A DNA stretch of 64,000 bases. Origin: Sphingobacterium endophyticum (GTDB taxonomy: Bacteria > Bacteroidota > Bacteroidia > Sphingobacteriales > Sphingobacteriaceae). Location of the stretch: assembly GCF_009733535.1 (NCBI RefSeq), contig NZ_SMMI01000003.1, positions 310,001 to 374,000 on the forward strand, in the 5' to 3' direction. A program made the position numbers and the translations under genes. The notes beneath the pieces were generated by a model. It was not told the DNA's origin. It saw only the letters and a list, made by a program, of their open reading frames with translations, and did no database searches. Shown here in pieces: positions 53,834 to 63,048 of the stretch (positions are counted from its first letter, which is position 1; every line of letters begins with the position of its first letter).

Positions 53834-54890
53834 CCTTCCTGAGACTGTTGTTTACTTAAATACTCCTGGAAATGGCCTAATTCCTAAAGAATCTTTAGCA
53901 TGGCGAAAAAAATGGGAAGAAGATTTTTTTGAAATCAATGGTTTATTACGGGATAAACAACCTGAATTTATTCAAACTGTAAAATCAACGGTTTCAGATT
54001 TTTTCGGGGCAAAAACAGAAAATACGTTTCTCACGCCGAACTTCTCTTTTGCCTATGCGACTTTAATTGATCTCTTACCTGATAACTTTACATATTTGGT
54101 ACTTGAGGATGAATACCCTTCATTACAATATCCAATAGTTAACCGGAAACTTAAGCATTTTACGGTTCCCGTAACAGCGGATGTTGAAACAGAAATACAA
54201 ACTGCTGTCAAAAAATATAATCCCGATGTGCTTATTTTAAGTATAGTCCAATACATTTCTGGATTAATGATAGACCTTAATTTCATTAAGAAGTTGAAAG
54301 CTAATCACCCCAGTCTTTTGATTATTGCCGACGGGACTCAGTTTTTGGGCACATCAGTTTTTAATTTTGAAGAATCGGGAATAGATGCATTGGGTTCTTC
54401 GGGGTATAAGTGGCTCTTATCTGGGTTTGGTAACGGCTTTATGTTATTAAATGATGATTTGCGCATAAAATTAGAGGATTTAAATGCTGGAATCCCACTA
54501 CCGACTGTAGCTATGTGGAAGCATAAGAGTATCTTGGATACATTTTTTGAACCCGGGCATCAAGATACCTTAAGCCATGGAACATTACAGCAGAGTCTGA
54601 AGTTCTTGAAAAGTCAAGGAATGGAGCAAATTCAGCAGCATATTAAATCAGTTAGTGAAGAGGCATACAAATTATTATTAGAACGAGAACTAGTTTTACC
54701 ATTTATAAGGGATCGCCAAGTGCGATCAAATTTGATCAATGTACAAATTGACCCATCCCTTTATCCTAATTTGATGAACAGTGGCATTAAATGCTTTCCA
54801 AGAGGTACAGGGATTAGAATTGGAATACACCTTTACAATGACATAAGGGATATTCACAACTTTATTAATATCATAGAAAGTTTACGATGA
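53811..54890 (+). CDS. Aminotransferase class V-fold PLP enzyme
   Basis: 359 residues, cysteine-desulfurase or serine-pyruvate-aminotransferase-like fold. Predicted PLP lysine in SSGYKWLLSGFG (K200), Asp in IIADGTQF (D174) for the cofactor ring. The loop carrying the cysteine of NifS-type desulfurases is not apparent, so an isopenicillin-epimerase or aminotransferase-like reaction is more likely. Substrate unknown. Overlaps aat (23 bases) and the next gene (ATGA). Confidence 0.85.
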   Translation: MNFKEYFNLPETVVYLNTPGNGLIPKESLAWRKKWEEDFFEINGLLRDKQPEFIQTVKSTVSDFFGAKTENTFLTPNFSFAYATLIDLLPDNFTYLVLEDEYPSLQYPIVNRKLKHFTVPVTADVETEIQTAVKKYNPDVLILSIVQYISGLMIDLNFIKKLKANHPSLLIIADGTQFLGTSVFNFEESGIDALGSSGYKWLLSGFGNGFMLLNDDLRIKLEDLNAGIPLPTVAMWKHKSILDTFFEPGHQDTLSHGTLQQSLKFLKSQGMEQIQQHIKSVSEEAYKLLLERELVLPFIRDRQVRSNLINVQIDPSLYPNLMNSGIKCFPRGTGIRIGIHLYNDIRDIHNFINIIESLR

Positions 54891-55525
54891 AATATAAAAT
54901 AGGAGATTTAGTAAGATTTGTGGATGAACCCATTGAGGGACATATCACAGCATTTTTAAGCAATGGATTGGTTGGGGTAACTGATGACACTGGATTTGAG
55001 ATTCCTGTCATGCAGGATAAGATTACCTTAGTTCATGGGAATATGAGAATGGAGGAAGACGAAGAGCCAACAACAGTAGTTCATTCAGGAAAATTCCTTG
55101 AAAAGGGTATTTACCTAGCTCTAACCGGGGAACAAAAGGACGGCTTGGTTAAATTCTTTATTGTGAATGAAACATCCTTTGAATTGATGGTTTATGTATC
55201 AGAATCTCTAGGCAATAAGAGAACCGGGATATTTGCTAACATTGTTCCAGCAAGAGAATACAACCAAATCTATACTGGGAATTTTTCTGCCATCAACAAA
55301 TGGCCTACTCTGGAATTTCAAATCTTAAGGACTTCAAGGAAACAGCACAATACCCTACCTCCACTTGAAAAAACAATTAAGGTTAAACCTCTGGACCTAA
55401 TTAATTCGAAAGAAAGTCCTGAGGTATTGCCTGAAAAAGCATGGTTATTCGAATTAGACAAGATTGAAGAAAACATTGGTTTGGATAAGCTGAAACAACA
55501 TTTTATATCGCATAGGCCGAAATAA
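54887..55525 (+). CDS. DUF2027-like protein without a Smr domain
   Basis: 212 residues. The first 50 (KYKIGDLVRFVDEPIEGHI, DDTGFEIPV) match the SH3-like start of Bacteroidetes DUF2027 proteins, followed by a beta-rich middle (FIVNETSFELMVYVSE) and a helical end. Many DUF2027 proteins carry a C-terminal Smr nuclease-like domain; none is seen here or in the sequence after the stop. The start overlaps the previous stop as ATGA. Function unknown. Confidence 0.75.
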   Translation: MKYKIGDLVRFVDEPIEGHITAFLSNGLVGVTDDTGFEIPVMQDKITLVHGNMRMEEDEEPTTVVHSGKFLEKGIYLALTGEQKDGLVKFFIVNETSFELMVYVSESLGNKRTGIFANIVPAREYNQIYTGNFSAINKWPTLEFQILRTSRKQHNTLPPLEKTIKVKPLDLINSKESPEVLPEKAWLFELDKIEENIGLDKLKQHFISHRPK

Positions 55526-55572
55526 GTAAAATTTCAAAATTTTGGAATTGACAACATTAAGTCATAATCTTG

Positions 55573-55611
55573 AAAAAGCCGTAATTTGCTCTATACAAAT
55601 TTCGGCTTTTT
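55573..55611. terminator. Bidirectional terminator
   Basis: AAAAAGCCG-T-AATTTG paired with CAAATT-T-CGGCTTTTT. Serves the rbfA group and the convergent membrane-protein gene. Confidence 0.85.
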
Positions 55612-55635
55612 GCTCTCTCATTTAGAAAGTGTATT

Positions 55636-56052
55636 TTACATATTAACTTTTTCTTCGACAACTTTTCTTCTCTTACCTACCGATAACAATATAAGGATAG
55701 CTCCCAGTAATAATACCCCCCAACCCCATTTAATGTCCAATGTTTTTGACAATAGGCCATCTAGAAATTTTAATCCTATGTAATTGTTTATTTGGAAATA
55801 AACGAGGATAAAAGAAAGAATTATCCAAGTGATTAATGTAAGAGCTGAAATCCGGAAGGCATTGAGCTTACGCATAAAAAACAACAACACACACAATCCC
55901 AAAAGGCCATTTGTAATCATAAACAATGCTGTATCTACTTGATAAAGATTCCAGTTTGCTTTTAATGGTACTTTTAAAAAAGGGCAAAAAATTGCGGAAA
56001 AGAATACCACAAAAAATCCAATTAATGCCAATGGTTTGTTTAAGTTTCTCAT
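55636..56052 (-). CDS. Four-helix membrane protein of unknown function
   Basis: 138 residues from the ATG at 56052 (MRNLNKPLAL); a longer frame to 56097 is possible. Four hydrophobic segments (about 8-24, 40-60, 68-90 and 108-126) and a basic tail (GKRRKVVEEK). I recognise no family. Confidence 0.68.
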   Translation of the reverse strand: MRNLNKPLALIGFFVVFFSAIFCPFLKVPLKANWNLYQVDTALFMITNGLLGLCVLLFFMRKLNAFRISALTLITWIILSFILVYFQINNYIGLKFLDGLLSKTLDIKWGWGVLLLGAILILLSVGKRRKVVEEKVNM

Positions 56053-56318
56053 GTTTAAAAATATAGTCAAATATGAGGAAATCGGGATGAAATACAAAAG
56101 GGAAAGCTTGGTTTTAGAGATTAAAAGATAGATTTAACGTCATAATTGGAGAAATTATGCATCTATAAACAGTAATTTGCGTCATTTATTGCTGACCCAA
56201 GAAATGATTGTCATCACAATAATCAGCGGAACACGTTCGTAAGGCGCTCATTATCTTGTTTTTAACATTATTTTAACACTATTTATAATCGTTCTAAATT
56301 CGTTCTATTGACACATTT

Positions 56319-56352
56319 TTGACAATATCAACGCTGTTTTACTCTACATTTG
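56319..56352 (+). promoter_or_regulatory. Promoter of hemA
   Basis: TTG (56319-56321), 23 bases, TACATTTG (56345-56352). The longest hemA frame begins at this same TTG, so it cannot be the translation start if this promoter is used. Confidence 0.6.
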
Positions 56353-56384
56353 CAATACAAAATTATCGGAGAAATAATAAGGCT

Positions 56385-57626
56385 TTGAAGAATTTAAAAG
56401 TAATAGCGTTTACCCACAAACATGTTGATCTAAAGGATTTGGGGAATCTGGTCATATGCAATGAAGAGTTGGATAGTCGCCTTATTAACCTTAAAAACAG
56501 TTTAGATATTCCAGAGATATTCTACATCGGAACATGTAACCGTGTGGAATTTGTATTTTATGGGGGTCATGAATTAAACGATGATTTTGTAGTTCAGTTT
56601 TTAGATAGCATGAATTTCTGTGTTCCAGCAGAGCGTATGCAATGCTATTTAGGTCAGGTTAACAGATATTCAGGTCTTGATGCTTTAAACCATTTATTCC
56701 GCACTTCATGCTCTATGGAGAGTTTAGTTGTTGGGGAGAAAGAAATCTTAGCACAAATCCGTAGGGCATACGACCGTTGTAAAGCGGCTGGTTTTACTGG
56801 TGATTTTTTAAGATTGATGATGGATCGATTAGTCAAAACCGCGAAAGAAGTTTATACCTATACCAATATTTCCCGCAACCCAATTTCTGTAGTTTCTTTA
56901 GCCTACCGCAAATTGCGTGAAGTAAAATTAAAGGAAAACCCAAGAATCCTTGTTATTGGTTCTGGAGAGACCAATCAAAATTTAGCAAAATACCTGAAGA
57001 AGCATAAATACAGTAATTTTACAATTTTCAATAGAACCGTTGCGAATGCACAGACATTAGCTGAGGAGTTACAAGCACCGGTTTATCCATTAAGTGAGTT
57101 AAAAAATTACAAAAAGGGATTTGATGTTATGATTACCTGTACAGGGGCACCTGAAGCTATCATCCACGAAGACCTATATGAATCTTTATTGAATGGAGAG
57201 GACGACAAGAAAGTAATTGTCGACTTAGCAATTCCAAATGATATTGATGCTTCAGTCATTGCAAAACATCCAATTTCCTATATCGAAGTAAGCAGTTTAC
57301 AGCAAATCGCTGAAAAAAACATCCAAGAGCGTTATGCAGAGTTGGAAAATGCGGAAAAGATTATTGAACAGAACATTAAGGAATTCCTTCCAATATTGAA
57401 ACAACGTCGAGTTGAGGTTGCAATGAAAGAAGTTCCTGAGAAGATCAAGGAGATCAAAGCAATGGCCTTATCAGAGGTTTTTGCGAATGAAGTAGAGCAA
57501 TTGGATCCGCAAGCACGAGAAGTGTTAAATAAGGTCATAAACTATATGGAGAAGAAGTATATCAAAGTTCCAATGGTTATGGCGAAAGAGATCTTGGTAA
57601 AATCTGCCGAATCAGAAAGCAATTAA
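56385..57626 (+). CDS. hemA: Glutamyl-tRNA reductase
   Basis: 413 residues from the TTG at 56385 (MKNLKVIAFTHK), preceded by GGAGA. Reduces glutamyl-tRNA to glutamate-1-semialdehyde, first committed step of heme synthesis. Catalytic Cys in IGTCNRVEF (C51), SLVVGEKEILAQIR, NADPH site VIGSGETNQNLA, and a C-terminal helical dimerisation domain. No ATG is available nearby, so a TTG start is needed. Heads the heme gene group. Confidence 0.93.
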   Translation: MKNLKVIAFTHKHVDLKDLGNLVICNEELDSRLINLKNSLDIPEIFYIGTCNRVEFVFYGGHELNDDFVVQFLDSMNFCVPAERMQCYLGQVNRYSGLDALNHLFRTSCSMESLVVGEKEILAQIRRAYDRCKAAGFTGDFLRLMMDRLVKTAKEVYTYTNISRNPISVVSLAYRKLREVKLKENPRILVIGSGETNQNLAKYLKKHKYSNFTIFNRTVANAQTLAEELQAPVYPLSELKNYKKGFDVMITCTGAPEAIIHEDLYESLLNGEDDKKVIVDLAIPNDIDASVIAKHPISYIEVSSLQQIAEKNIQERYAELENAEKIIEQNIKEFLPILKQRRVEVAMKEVPEKIKEIKAMALSEVFANEVEQLDPQAREVLNKVINYMEKKYIKVPMVMAKEILVKSAESESN

Positions 57627-57690
57627 TATTAAATTTTCTTAAAATATTTCGATTCTGAATTTAAACTTCAGAATTAAGAGGCTATTTGCG

Positions 57691-57698
57691 TAAATTTG
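57691..57698 (+). promoter_or_regulatory. Putative -7 box of hemC-hemD
   Basis: TAAATTTG matches TAnnTTTG, 33 bases before the GTG start. It lies inside the longest frame, again arguing against the upstream start. Confidence 0.45.
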
Positions 57699-57730
57699 CC
57701 ACCGGAATATTCATTTGTAAATCTTTGAAC

Positions 57731-59317
57731 GTGAACAGAAAACTAATTATCGGTACTCGAGGCAGTGAATTAGCATTATGGCAAGCTAATTTTGTTAAGG
57801 ATCGATTAGCCGAGATATCCATAGAAGCCGAATTAAAGATCATTAAAACTCAAGGGGACATTGTCCAGCACTTACGTTTGGATAAGCTTGAGGGCAAAGG
57901 ATTCTTTACAAAAGAATTGGAGGAAGAACTATTATCAGGGCAAATTGACCTAGCTGTTCATTCACACAAGGATTTACCGACTGTTAATCCACCGGGGTTA
58001 ATTATAGCCGCAGTATCTGATCGTGAAGATCCATCAGAACTACTGATTATTCACAAAGATTGCGTAGATATTTCAAAGCGACTTTCCTTAAAGCATAATG
58101 CCAGTGTAGGTACATCTTCCAATAGAAGGAAGGCTCAATTGTTATCATTACGTCCTGATTTAGAATTTGAGGATCTTCGTGGAAATCTTCAAACGCGTGT
58201 TCAGAAATTACGCGATGAAAAATATGATGCTATCGTATTGGCGAAAGCAGGAATTTCAAGAATCAATATGGAACTATCAGATTTCCATTTAGAAGAAATT
58301 CCAGCAGTTGAGGTTATCCCTGCCCCTGCCCAAGGTGTTCTTGCTATCCAAATCCGAGAGTCTGACAAGGAGCTGTTTGATCTATTGCAACCTATCAATG
58401 ATCGGGAGGTCGCCGAAACGATATCTGTTGAGCGTAAGGTTTTGAATCTTTTCGATGCTGGCTGTCATGCTCCACTTGGAAGTTACTGTCGTAAAAAGGA
58501 TGGCATTTTTCAATCGTGGACTTCGATAGCGGATACGAATGAAGATTTTCCGGATCGTGTTTATTTAGAATCAAACACGGTAGATGGAATGGCAGAAAAA
58601 ATATTTGCGAAGTACCAAAAGGACAGAAAATTACCATCATCCGTATTTATTACGCGAGATTTAGATGAAAACTCATATTTAGCACGATTTTTAAAAAAAC
58701 ACAATATTCAAGTTGATGCGAGATCTTTGATCCGTATTTTTCCGACCATCAATAAATTGGATTCATTTATATTAAAGCGTGCAGATTGGATTTTCTTTAA
58801 TTCTAAGAATGCAATAGAGCATTTCTTTAAATTGGAGCCATGGATTTTGAAAAAGACCAAGATTGGGGTTTTGGGGAGAGGTTCTGAAGAGACGCTTCGC
58901 AAGTTCAATAGGGTCGCTGATTTTTCGGGAGATAATTTAGGGATTGACACGGAAGGCATTGCTAAAGAATTTGCAAAATTAGTTGATGGACAAACGGTTT
59001 TAATTCCTCGTGCGGAAGGTTCGCTTCAAACCATTCAAAAAGCATTGACTGAAAACACTAAGGTTATTGACATGCCAATCTATGAAACGGTAATTGAAGA
59101 AGAAGTAGACAAAACAAATGCTGAGGTGATGATTTTCACGAGTCCAAGTAATGTTGATGCGTATTTCCGTGAAAATTTAGCTGATCCTGACCAAAAGATA
59201 ATCTGTATTGGTCATTCGACAGCCAAATCTATTGCAGCATTAGGTTTAAAATATACCCTTCCATATACTCCAGATGAAATTGGATTAGCCGAAGCGGTAT
59301 TTGGATTAGACTATTAA
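57731..59317 (+). CDS. Fused hydroxymethylbilane synthase and uroporphyrinogen-III synthase
   Basis: 528 residues from the GTG at 57731 (MNRKLIIGTRGSELALWQ). Residues 1 to about 300 are HemC: HSHKDLPT, DLRGNLQTR, and the dipyrromethane-cofactor Cys in FDAGCHAPLG (C245). Residues about 305-528 are HemD: VFITRDLDEN, IFFNSKNAIEHF, VLIPRAEGS, MIFTSPSNVDAYF and CIGHSTA. Together they turn porphobilinogen into uroporphyrinogen III. One protein would pass the unstable linear tetrapyrrole straight to the cyclising enzyme. Preceded by hemA, followed by hemB. Confidence 0.92.
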   Translation: MNRKLIIGTRGSELALWQANFVKDRLAEISIEAELKIIKTQGDIVQHLRLDKLEGKGFFTKELEEELLSGQIDLAVHSHKDLPTVNPPGLIIAAVSDREDPSELLIIHKDCVDISKRLSLKHNASVGTSSNRRKAQLLSLRPDLEFEDLRGNLQTRVQKLRDEKYDAIVLAKAGISRINMELSDFHLEEIPAVEVIPAPAQGVLAIQIRESDKELFDLLQPINDREVAETISVERKVLNLFDAGCHAPLGSYCRKKDGIFQSWTSIADTNEDFPDRVYLESNTVDGMAEKIFAKYQKDRKLPSSVFITRDLDENSYLARFLKKHNIQVDARSLIRIFPTINKLDSFILKRADWIFFNSKNAIEHFFKLEPWILKKTKIGVLGRGSEETLRKFNRVADFSGDNLGIDTEGIAKEFAKLVDGQTVLIPRAEGSLQTIQKALTENTKVIDMPIYETVIEEEVDKTNAEVMIFTSPSNVDAYFRENLADPDQKIICIGHSTAKSIAALGLKYTLPYTPDEIGLAEAVFGLDY

Positions 59318-59332
59318 TAATAACATTTGGCG

Positions 59333-59353
59333 AAGGGGGAATTTTCCCCCTTT
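59333..59353 (+). terminator. Hairpin between hemC-hemD and hemB
   Basis: AAGGGGGA / TCCCCCTT with an AATT-type loop and only a short T-run. It may be partial, allowing read-through to hemB. Confidence 0.55.
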
Positions 59354-59377
59354 GCTTATACATAAAAATTTAAAATC

Positions 59378-60349
59378 ATGTTACACCGTCCTAGAAGAAA
59401 CAGGAAATCAGCAGTTATTCGCGATATGATTCAGGAGAATCATTTATTTGCTTCGAATTTGATATTTCCATTGTTTATTGTAGATGGAGAAAACCAAAAA
59501 GTTGAAGTATCCTCCATGCCTGGTATTTACCGTTATTCAATTGACAATTTACTTCGTGAAGTAGAGAGTTGTATGAATTTAGGGTTAAATGCATTTGATT
59601 TATTTCCTGCTGTCGAGGAGTCATTAAAGGACAAATATGCGACTGAGAGTTATAAAAAAGGGACTTTATATTTAAGAGCTATTGAGGCTGTTAAGAAGAA
59701 TTTTCCTGAAGCATGTGTAGTTACAGATGTTGCGATGGATCCATATAGTTCAGATGGTCATGATGGGATTGTTGAGAATGGTGAAATCTTAAATGATGAA
59801 ACCTTGGAAGTTTTAGGAAAGATGGCCTTAGCTCATGCTGAAAGTGGTGCTGATATCATAGCACCATCCGATATGATGGATGGACGAATTGGATATTTAC
59901 GTACTGTTCTTGATGAGAATGGGTTCAGCAATGTTTCATTAATGTCATATACAGCGAAATATGCATCGGCATTTTATGGGCCATTTCGGGATGCTTTAGG
60001 TTCAGCGCCTAAAAAAGGAGATAAAAAAACATATCAAATGAATCCTGCCAATAGTAAAGAGGCATTAATTGAGGCACAATTAGATTCACAAGAAGGAGCG
60101 GATTTCCTGATGGTAAAACCGGGCCTACCCTATTTGGATGTGATTCGGTTATTAGCGGACAATTTCGACTTACCGATTGCCGCCTATAATGTATCGGGTG
60201 AATATGCTATGCTAAAAGCGGCGATTTCAAATGGCTGGTTAAGTGAGCAAGTTATACTAGAGACCTTGATGAGCTTTAAAAGAGCTGGAGCAACCTCTAT
60301 ATTAACATATCATGCTAAAGAAGTTATTGAAAAAGGCTGGGTAAAATAG
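59378..60349 (+). CDS. hemB: Porphobilinogen synthase (delta-aminolevulinate dehydratase)
   Basis: 323 residues. Condenses two aminolevulinate molecules to porphobilinogen. Schiff-base region ending SYTAKYASAFYGPFRDA and MVKPGLPYLD. The metal loop reads TDVAMDPYSSDGHDG, with Asp in place of the cysteines of zinc enzymes, so this is the magnesium-type enzyme. Works between hemA-derived aminolevulinate and the hemC-hemD fusion. Confidence 0.96.
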   Translation: MLHRPRRNRKSAVIRDMIQENHLFASNLIFPLFIVDGENQKVEVSSMPGIYRYSIDNLLREVESCMNLGLNAFDLFPAVEESLKDKYATESYKKGTLYLRAIEAVKKNFPEACVVTDVAMDPYSSDGHDGIVENGEILNDETLEVLGKMALAHAESGADIIAPSDMMDGRIGYLRTVLDENGFSNVSLMSYTAKYASAFYGPFRDALGSAPKKGDKKTYQMNPANSKEALIEAQLDSQEGADFLMVKPGLPYLDVIRLLADNFDLPIAAYNVSGEYAMLKAAISNGWLSEQVILETLMSFKRAGATSILTYHAKEVIEKGWVK

Positions 60350-60370
60350 TCCAAAAGTCAATTATTTGGC

Positions 60371-60378
60371 TATTTTTG
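60371..60378 (+). promoter_or_regulatory. Putative -7 box of asnS
   Basis: TATTTTTG matches TAnnTTTG. The longest asnS frame (TTG at 60388) would begin about 10 bases later, so the ATG at 60421 is preferred. Confidence 0.45.
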
Positions 60379-60420
60379 TAAGCCTAATTGGCGACCATTA
60401 CATATTATTTTCTAGAACAA

Positions 60421-61866
60421 ATGGAACATACACGTATTAAAGAATTATTAAAATCTGAGGATTTCGGAAAAGAGGTTATTGTTAAAGGATGGGTTCGTAC
60501 CTTTCGTAACAATCAATTTGTAGCTATCAACGACGGGTCTTCAATCAATAATATTCAAGCGGTAATTGATTTTGAAAATACAGCAGATGATATCTTAAAA
60601 AGAATTACTACGGGAGCTGCTATTCGTGTAAAGGGTAATTTAGTAGAATCATTAGGGAAAGGTCAAAAGGTAGAGATCAAGGCGACTGAAGTTTCAATAA
60701 TAGGCGATTCAGATCCAGAGAAATTCCCATTACAACCAAAGAAGCATAGTTTGGAATTCCTACGTGAAATTGCACATTTGCGTTTTCGTACAGGAACATT
60801 CAATGCTATTTTTAAAGTTCGAAATGCTTTGGCATTTGCTGTGAACAAATTTTTTCAAGAACGTGATTTTGTTTACATGCATACACCAATTATCACGGGT
60901 TCGGATGCTGAAGGAGCTGGAGAGATGTTTCGTGTTACCACGATCGATCTGAACAATGTACCAAGGACTGAAAATGGGGATATAGATTTCAAGGAAGATT
61001 TCTTTGGGAAATCAACCAATTTAACAGTTTCTGGTCAATTAGAAGGTGAATTGGCGGCATTGGCATTTGGGAATATTTATACATTTGGTCCGACCTTTAG
61101 GGCTGAAAACTCAAACACGACGCGTCACTTAGCGGAATTCTGGATGATCGAACCAGAAATGGCTTTTTATGAATTAGAGGACAACATGGATTTGGCGGAG
61201 GATTTATTGAAATATGTGATTCGTTACGCACTTGAACATTGTCCTGAAGAGATAGAATTCTTAAGAAACCGTTTATTAGAGGAAGAGAAATCAAAGCCAC
61301 AGGCAGAACGTTCAGATTTAGATTTAGTACAAAAATTAAATTTCGTTATTGAGAATGATTTCGAACGTGTTACCTATACGGAAGCTATCGACATCTTGAC
61401 GAAAAGCAAGCCAAATCAAAAGAAACAATTCAAGTATTTGATTGAAGGTTGGGGAGCTGATTTACAATCGGAGCATGAGCGTTATTTAGTAGAAAAGCAC
61501 TTTAAAAAGCCTGTTATCCTGACAGATTACCCAAGGGAAATAAAATCATTTTATATGAAACAAAATCCTGTGGATTCTGAGGGGAGACAAACTGTACGAG
61601 CAATGGACATCCTTTTCCCAGGGATTGGTGAGATGGTAGGAGGCTCACAGCGAGAAGAAAACCTAGAAAAATTGGTTACAAGAATGGGAGAAGTGGGTAT
61701 CCCTGCTGAGGAGATGGAATGGTTCCTAGATACGCGCAGATTTGGTTCAGTACCGCACTCTGGATTCGGGGTAGGATTTGAACGATTAGTTTTGTTTACG
61801 ACCGGGATGACCAATATTCGTGATGTGATTCCTTTTCCAAGGACACCAAATAACGCAGAATTTTAA
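60421..61866 (+). CDS. asnS: Asparaginyl-tRNA synthetase
   Basis: 481 residues from the ATG at 60421. Class II synthetase: OB-fold anticodon domain (about 15-110, [18 protein letters not shown]), motif 2 [19 protein letters not shown] and motif 3 [19 protein letters not shown] block ([18 protein letters not shown]) distinguishes AsnRS from AspRS. Own terminator follows. Confidence 0.96.
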   Translation: MEHTRIKELLKSEDFGKEVIVKGWVRTFRNNQFVAINDGSSINNIQAVIDFENTADDILKRITTGAAIRVKGNLVESLGKGQKVEIKATEVSIIGDSDPEKFPLQPKKHSLEFLREIAHLRFRTGTFNAIFKVRNALAFAVNKFFQERDFVYMHTPIITGSDAEGAGEMFRVTTIDLNNVPRTENGDIDFKEDFFGKSTNLTVSGQLEGELAALAFGNIYTFGPTFRAENSNTTRHLAEFWMIEPEMAFYELEDNMDLAEDLLKYVIRYALEHCPEEIEFLRNRLLEEEKSKPQAERSDLDLVQKLNFVIENDFERVTYTEAIDILTKSKPNQKKQFKYLIEGWGADLQSEHERYLVEKHFKKPVILTDYPREIKSFYMKQNPVDSEGRQTVRAMDILFPGIGEMVGGSQREENLEKLVTRMGEVGIPAEEMEWFLDTRRFGSVPHSGFGVGFERLVLFTTGMTNIRDVIPFPRTPNNAEF

Positions 61867-61886
61867 TCATAAAAAACACATAAAAG

Positions 61887-61921
61887 AACCGTCAAAACAA
61901 ACATTATTTTGGCGGTTTTTG
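61887..61921 (+). terminator. Terminator after asnS
   Basis: AACCGTCAAAA / TTTTGGCGGTT with one G-U pair, followed by T-rich sequence. Confidence 0.82.
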
Positions 61922-61948
61922 TTTACATAACAAATAATATCGATTCAC

Positions 61949-62569
61949 ATGCTATTAAAGATATATGAAGACAATCCAAATCCTAAAGCGATCGAAGAGG
62001 CTGTAGCGATTTTAAAAAAAGGTGGAGTAATCATTTACCCTACGGACACTGTTTATGGCATGGGCTGTGATATCACGAACCAGAAAGCAATAGAGCGGGT
62101 TTATGCTTTACGAGGATTAAAGCCAGACAAGACTAATCTTTCCTTTATTTGTTACGACCTAACGGACATATCCCAATACACAAAACCGTTTGACACCACA
62201 GTATTTCGGGTTTTAAAGAAGGCACTTCCGGGACCATTTACATTTATATTCAACGCAAGTTCTCAAGTTCCTAAACTATTGAGTTCTAAAAAGAAAACTG
62301 TTGGTATCCGTGTTCCAAACAATAATATTGTTCGGGACATTGTCAAAGAATTGGGCAATCCGATTGTTACGACTTCCATTCATGATGAAGATGAAATCAT
62401 CGAATATTCAACTGATCCGGAATTGATTTATGAAAAATATCAAGACAAGGTGGATTTAGTGATTGATGGTGGATATGGAGATAACGTTGCCTCTACAGTT
62501 GTTGATATAACTTCTGGAGAATTTGAGGTAATTCGTGAAGGCAAAGGAGATCTAGACCAATATTTATAG
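61949..62569 (+). CDS. L-threonylcarbamoyladenylate synthase (TsaC/Sua5/YciO family)
   Basis: 206 residues. Makes threonylcarbamoyl-AMP for the t6A37 modification of ANN-decoding tRNAs. GGVIIYPTDTVYGMGCD, the KLL and KKTVGIRVPNN blocks and VASTVVDITS are present. Short form without the Sua5 C-terminal domain; YciO-type paralogues look similar, so the symbol is left open. Overlaps the next convergent gene by 6 bases. Confidence 0.9.
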   Translation: MLLKIYEDNPNPKAIEEAVAILKKGGVIIYPTDTVYGMGCDITNQKAIERVYALRGLKPDKTNLSFICYDLTDISQYTKPFDTTVFRVLKKALPGPFTFIFNASSQVPKLLSSKKKTVGIRVPNNNIVRDIVKELGNPIVTTSIHDEDEIIEYSTDPELIYEKYQDKVDLVIDGGYGDNVASTVVDITSGEFEVIREGKGDLDQYL

Positions 62570-63004
62570 TCTAGACTCTACCCTCTCCTTAATCGCTTCG
62601 TTAAAAAGATCAAATCCATTTTTTGTATTTCCGTGAATCATTTTTTTAAATAAAGGAACCAATATTCCGGAGAATAATTCACCTTGGATTAATCTGGTTT
62701 GGTTGTCTGAAATCCTTTGAAGGATAAAATAATGCTCTCCATCAAATATTCCATTCATAAGCAATCTATCCTTCCATCTCAATTCTTCATTTACATCAAT
62801 TTTTAAAAAGACAGGGTTCATTTTCATACTTGTCCCTCCAGGTTGTTTTAGGAGTACTTTAGTACGCTGACCAACTATTGGTGTACCAAAAAATTCAGAA
62901 ATTGTTGGGCTCCAACTTGGATATGAGTTGAAATTAGACAATACCTTCCAAACAGCTTCTGCAGGGGCATTGATTGTAATTTGAGATTCTATTTGTTCTT
63001 TCAT
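62564..63004 (-). CDS. SRPBCC family protein
   Basis: 146 residues, START/Bet v1-like fold: ITINAPAEAVWKVLSNFNSYPSWSP, then alternating strands around a hydrophobic pocket and a long C-terminal helix (FKKMIHGNTKNGFDLFNEAIKER). Ligand unknown. It follows the Crp/Fnr gene by 44 bases on the same strand and may be controlled by it (inference). Confidence 0.88.
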   Translation of the reverse strand: MKEQIESQITINAPAEAVWKVLSNFNSYPSWSPTISEFFGTPIVGQRTKVLLKQPGGTSMKMNPVFLKIDVNEELRWKDRLLMNGIFDGEHYFILQRISDNQTRLIQGELFSGILVPLFKKMIHGNTKNGFDLFNEAIKERVESRL

Positions 63005-63048
63005 AAACCAAAGATAGGTTAGAGAACATCAGAAGCTCTTGACATTTG

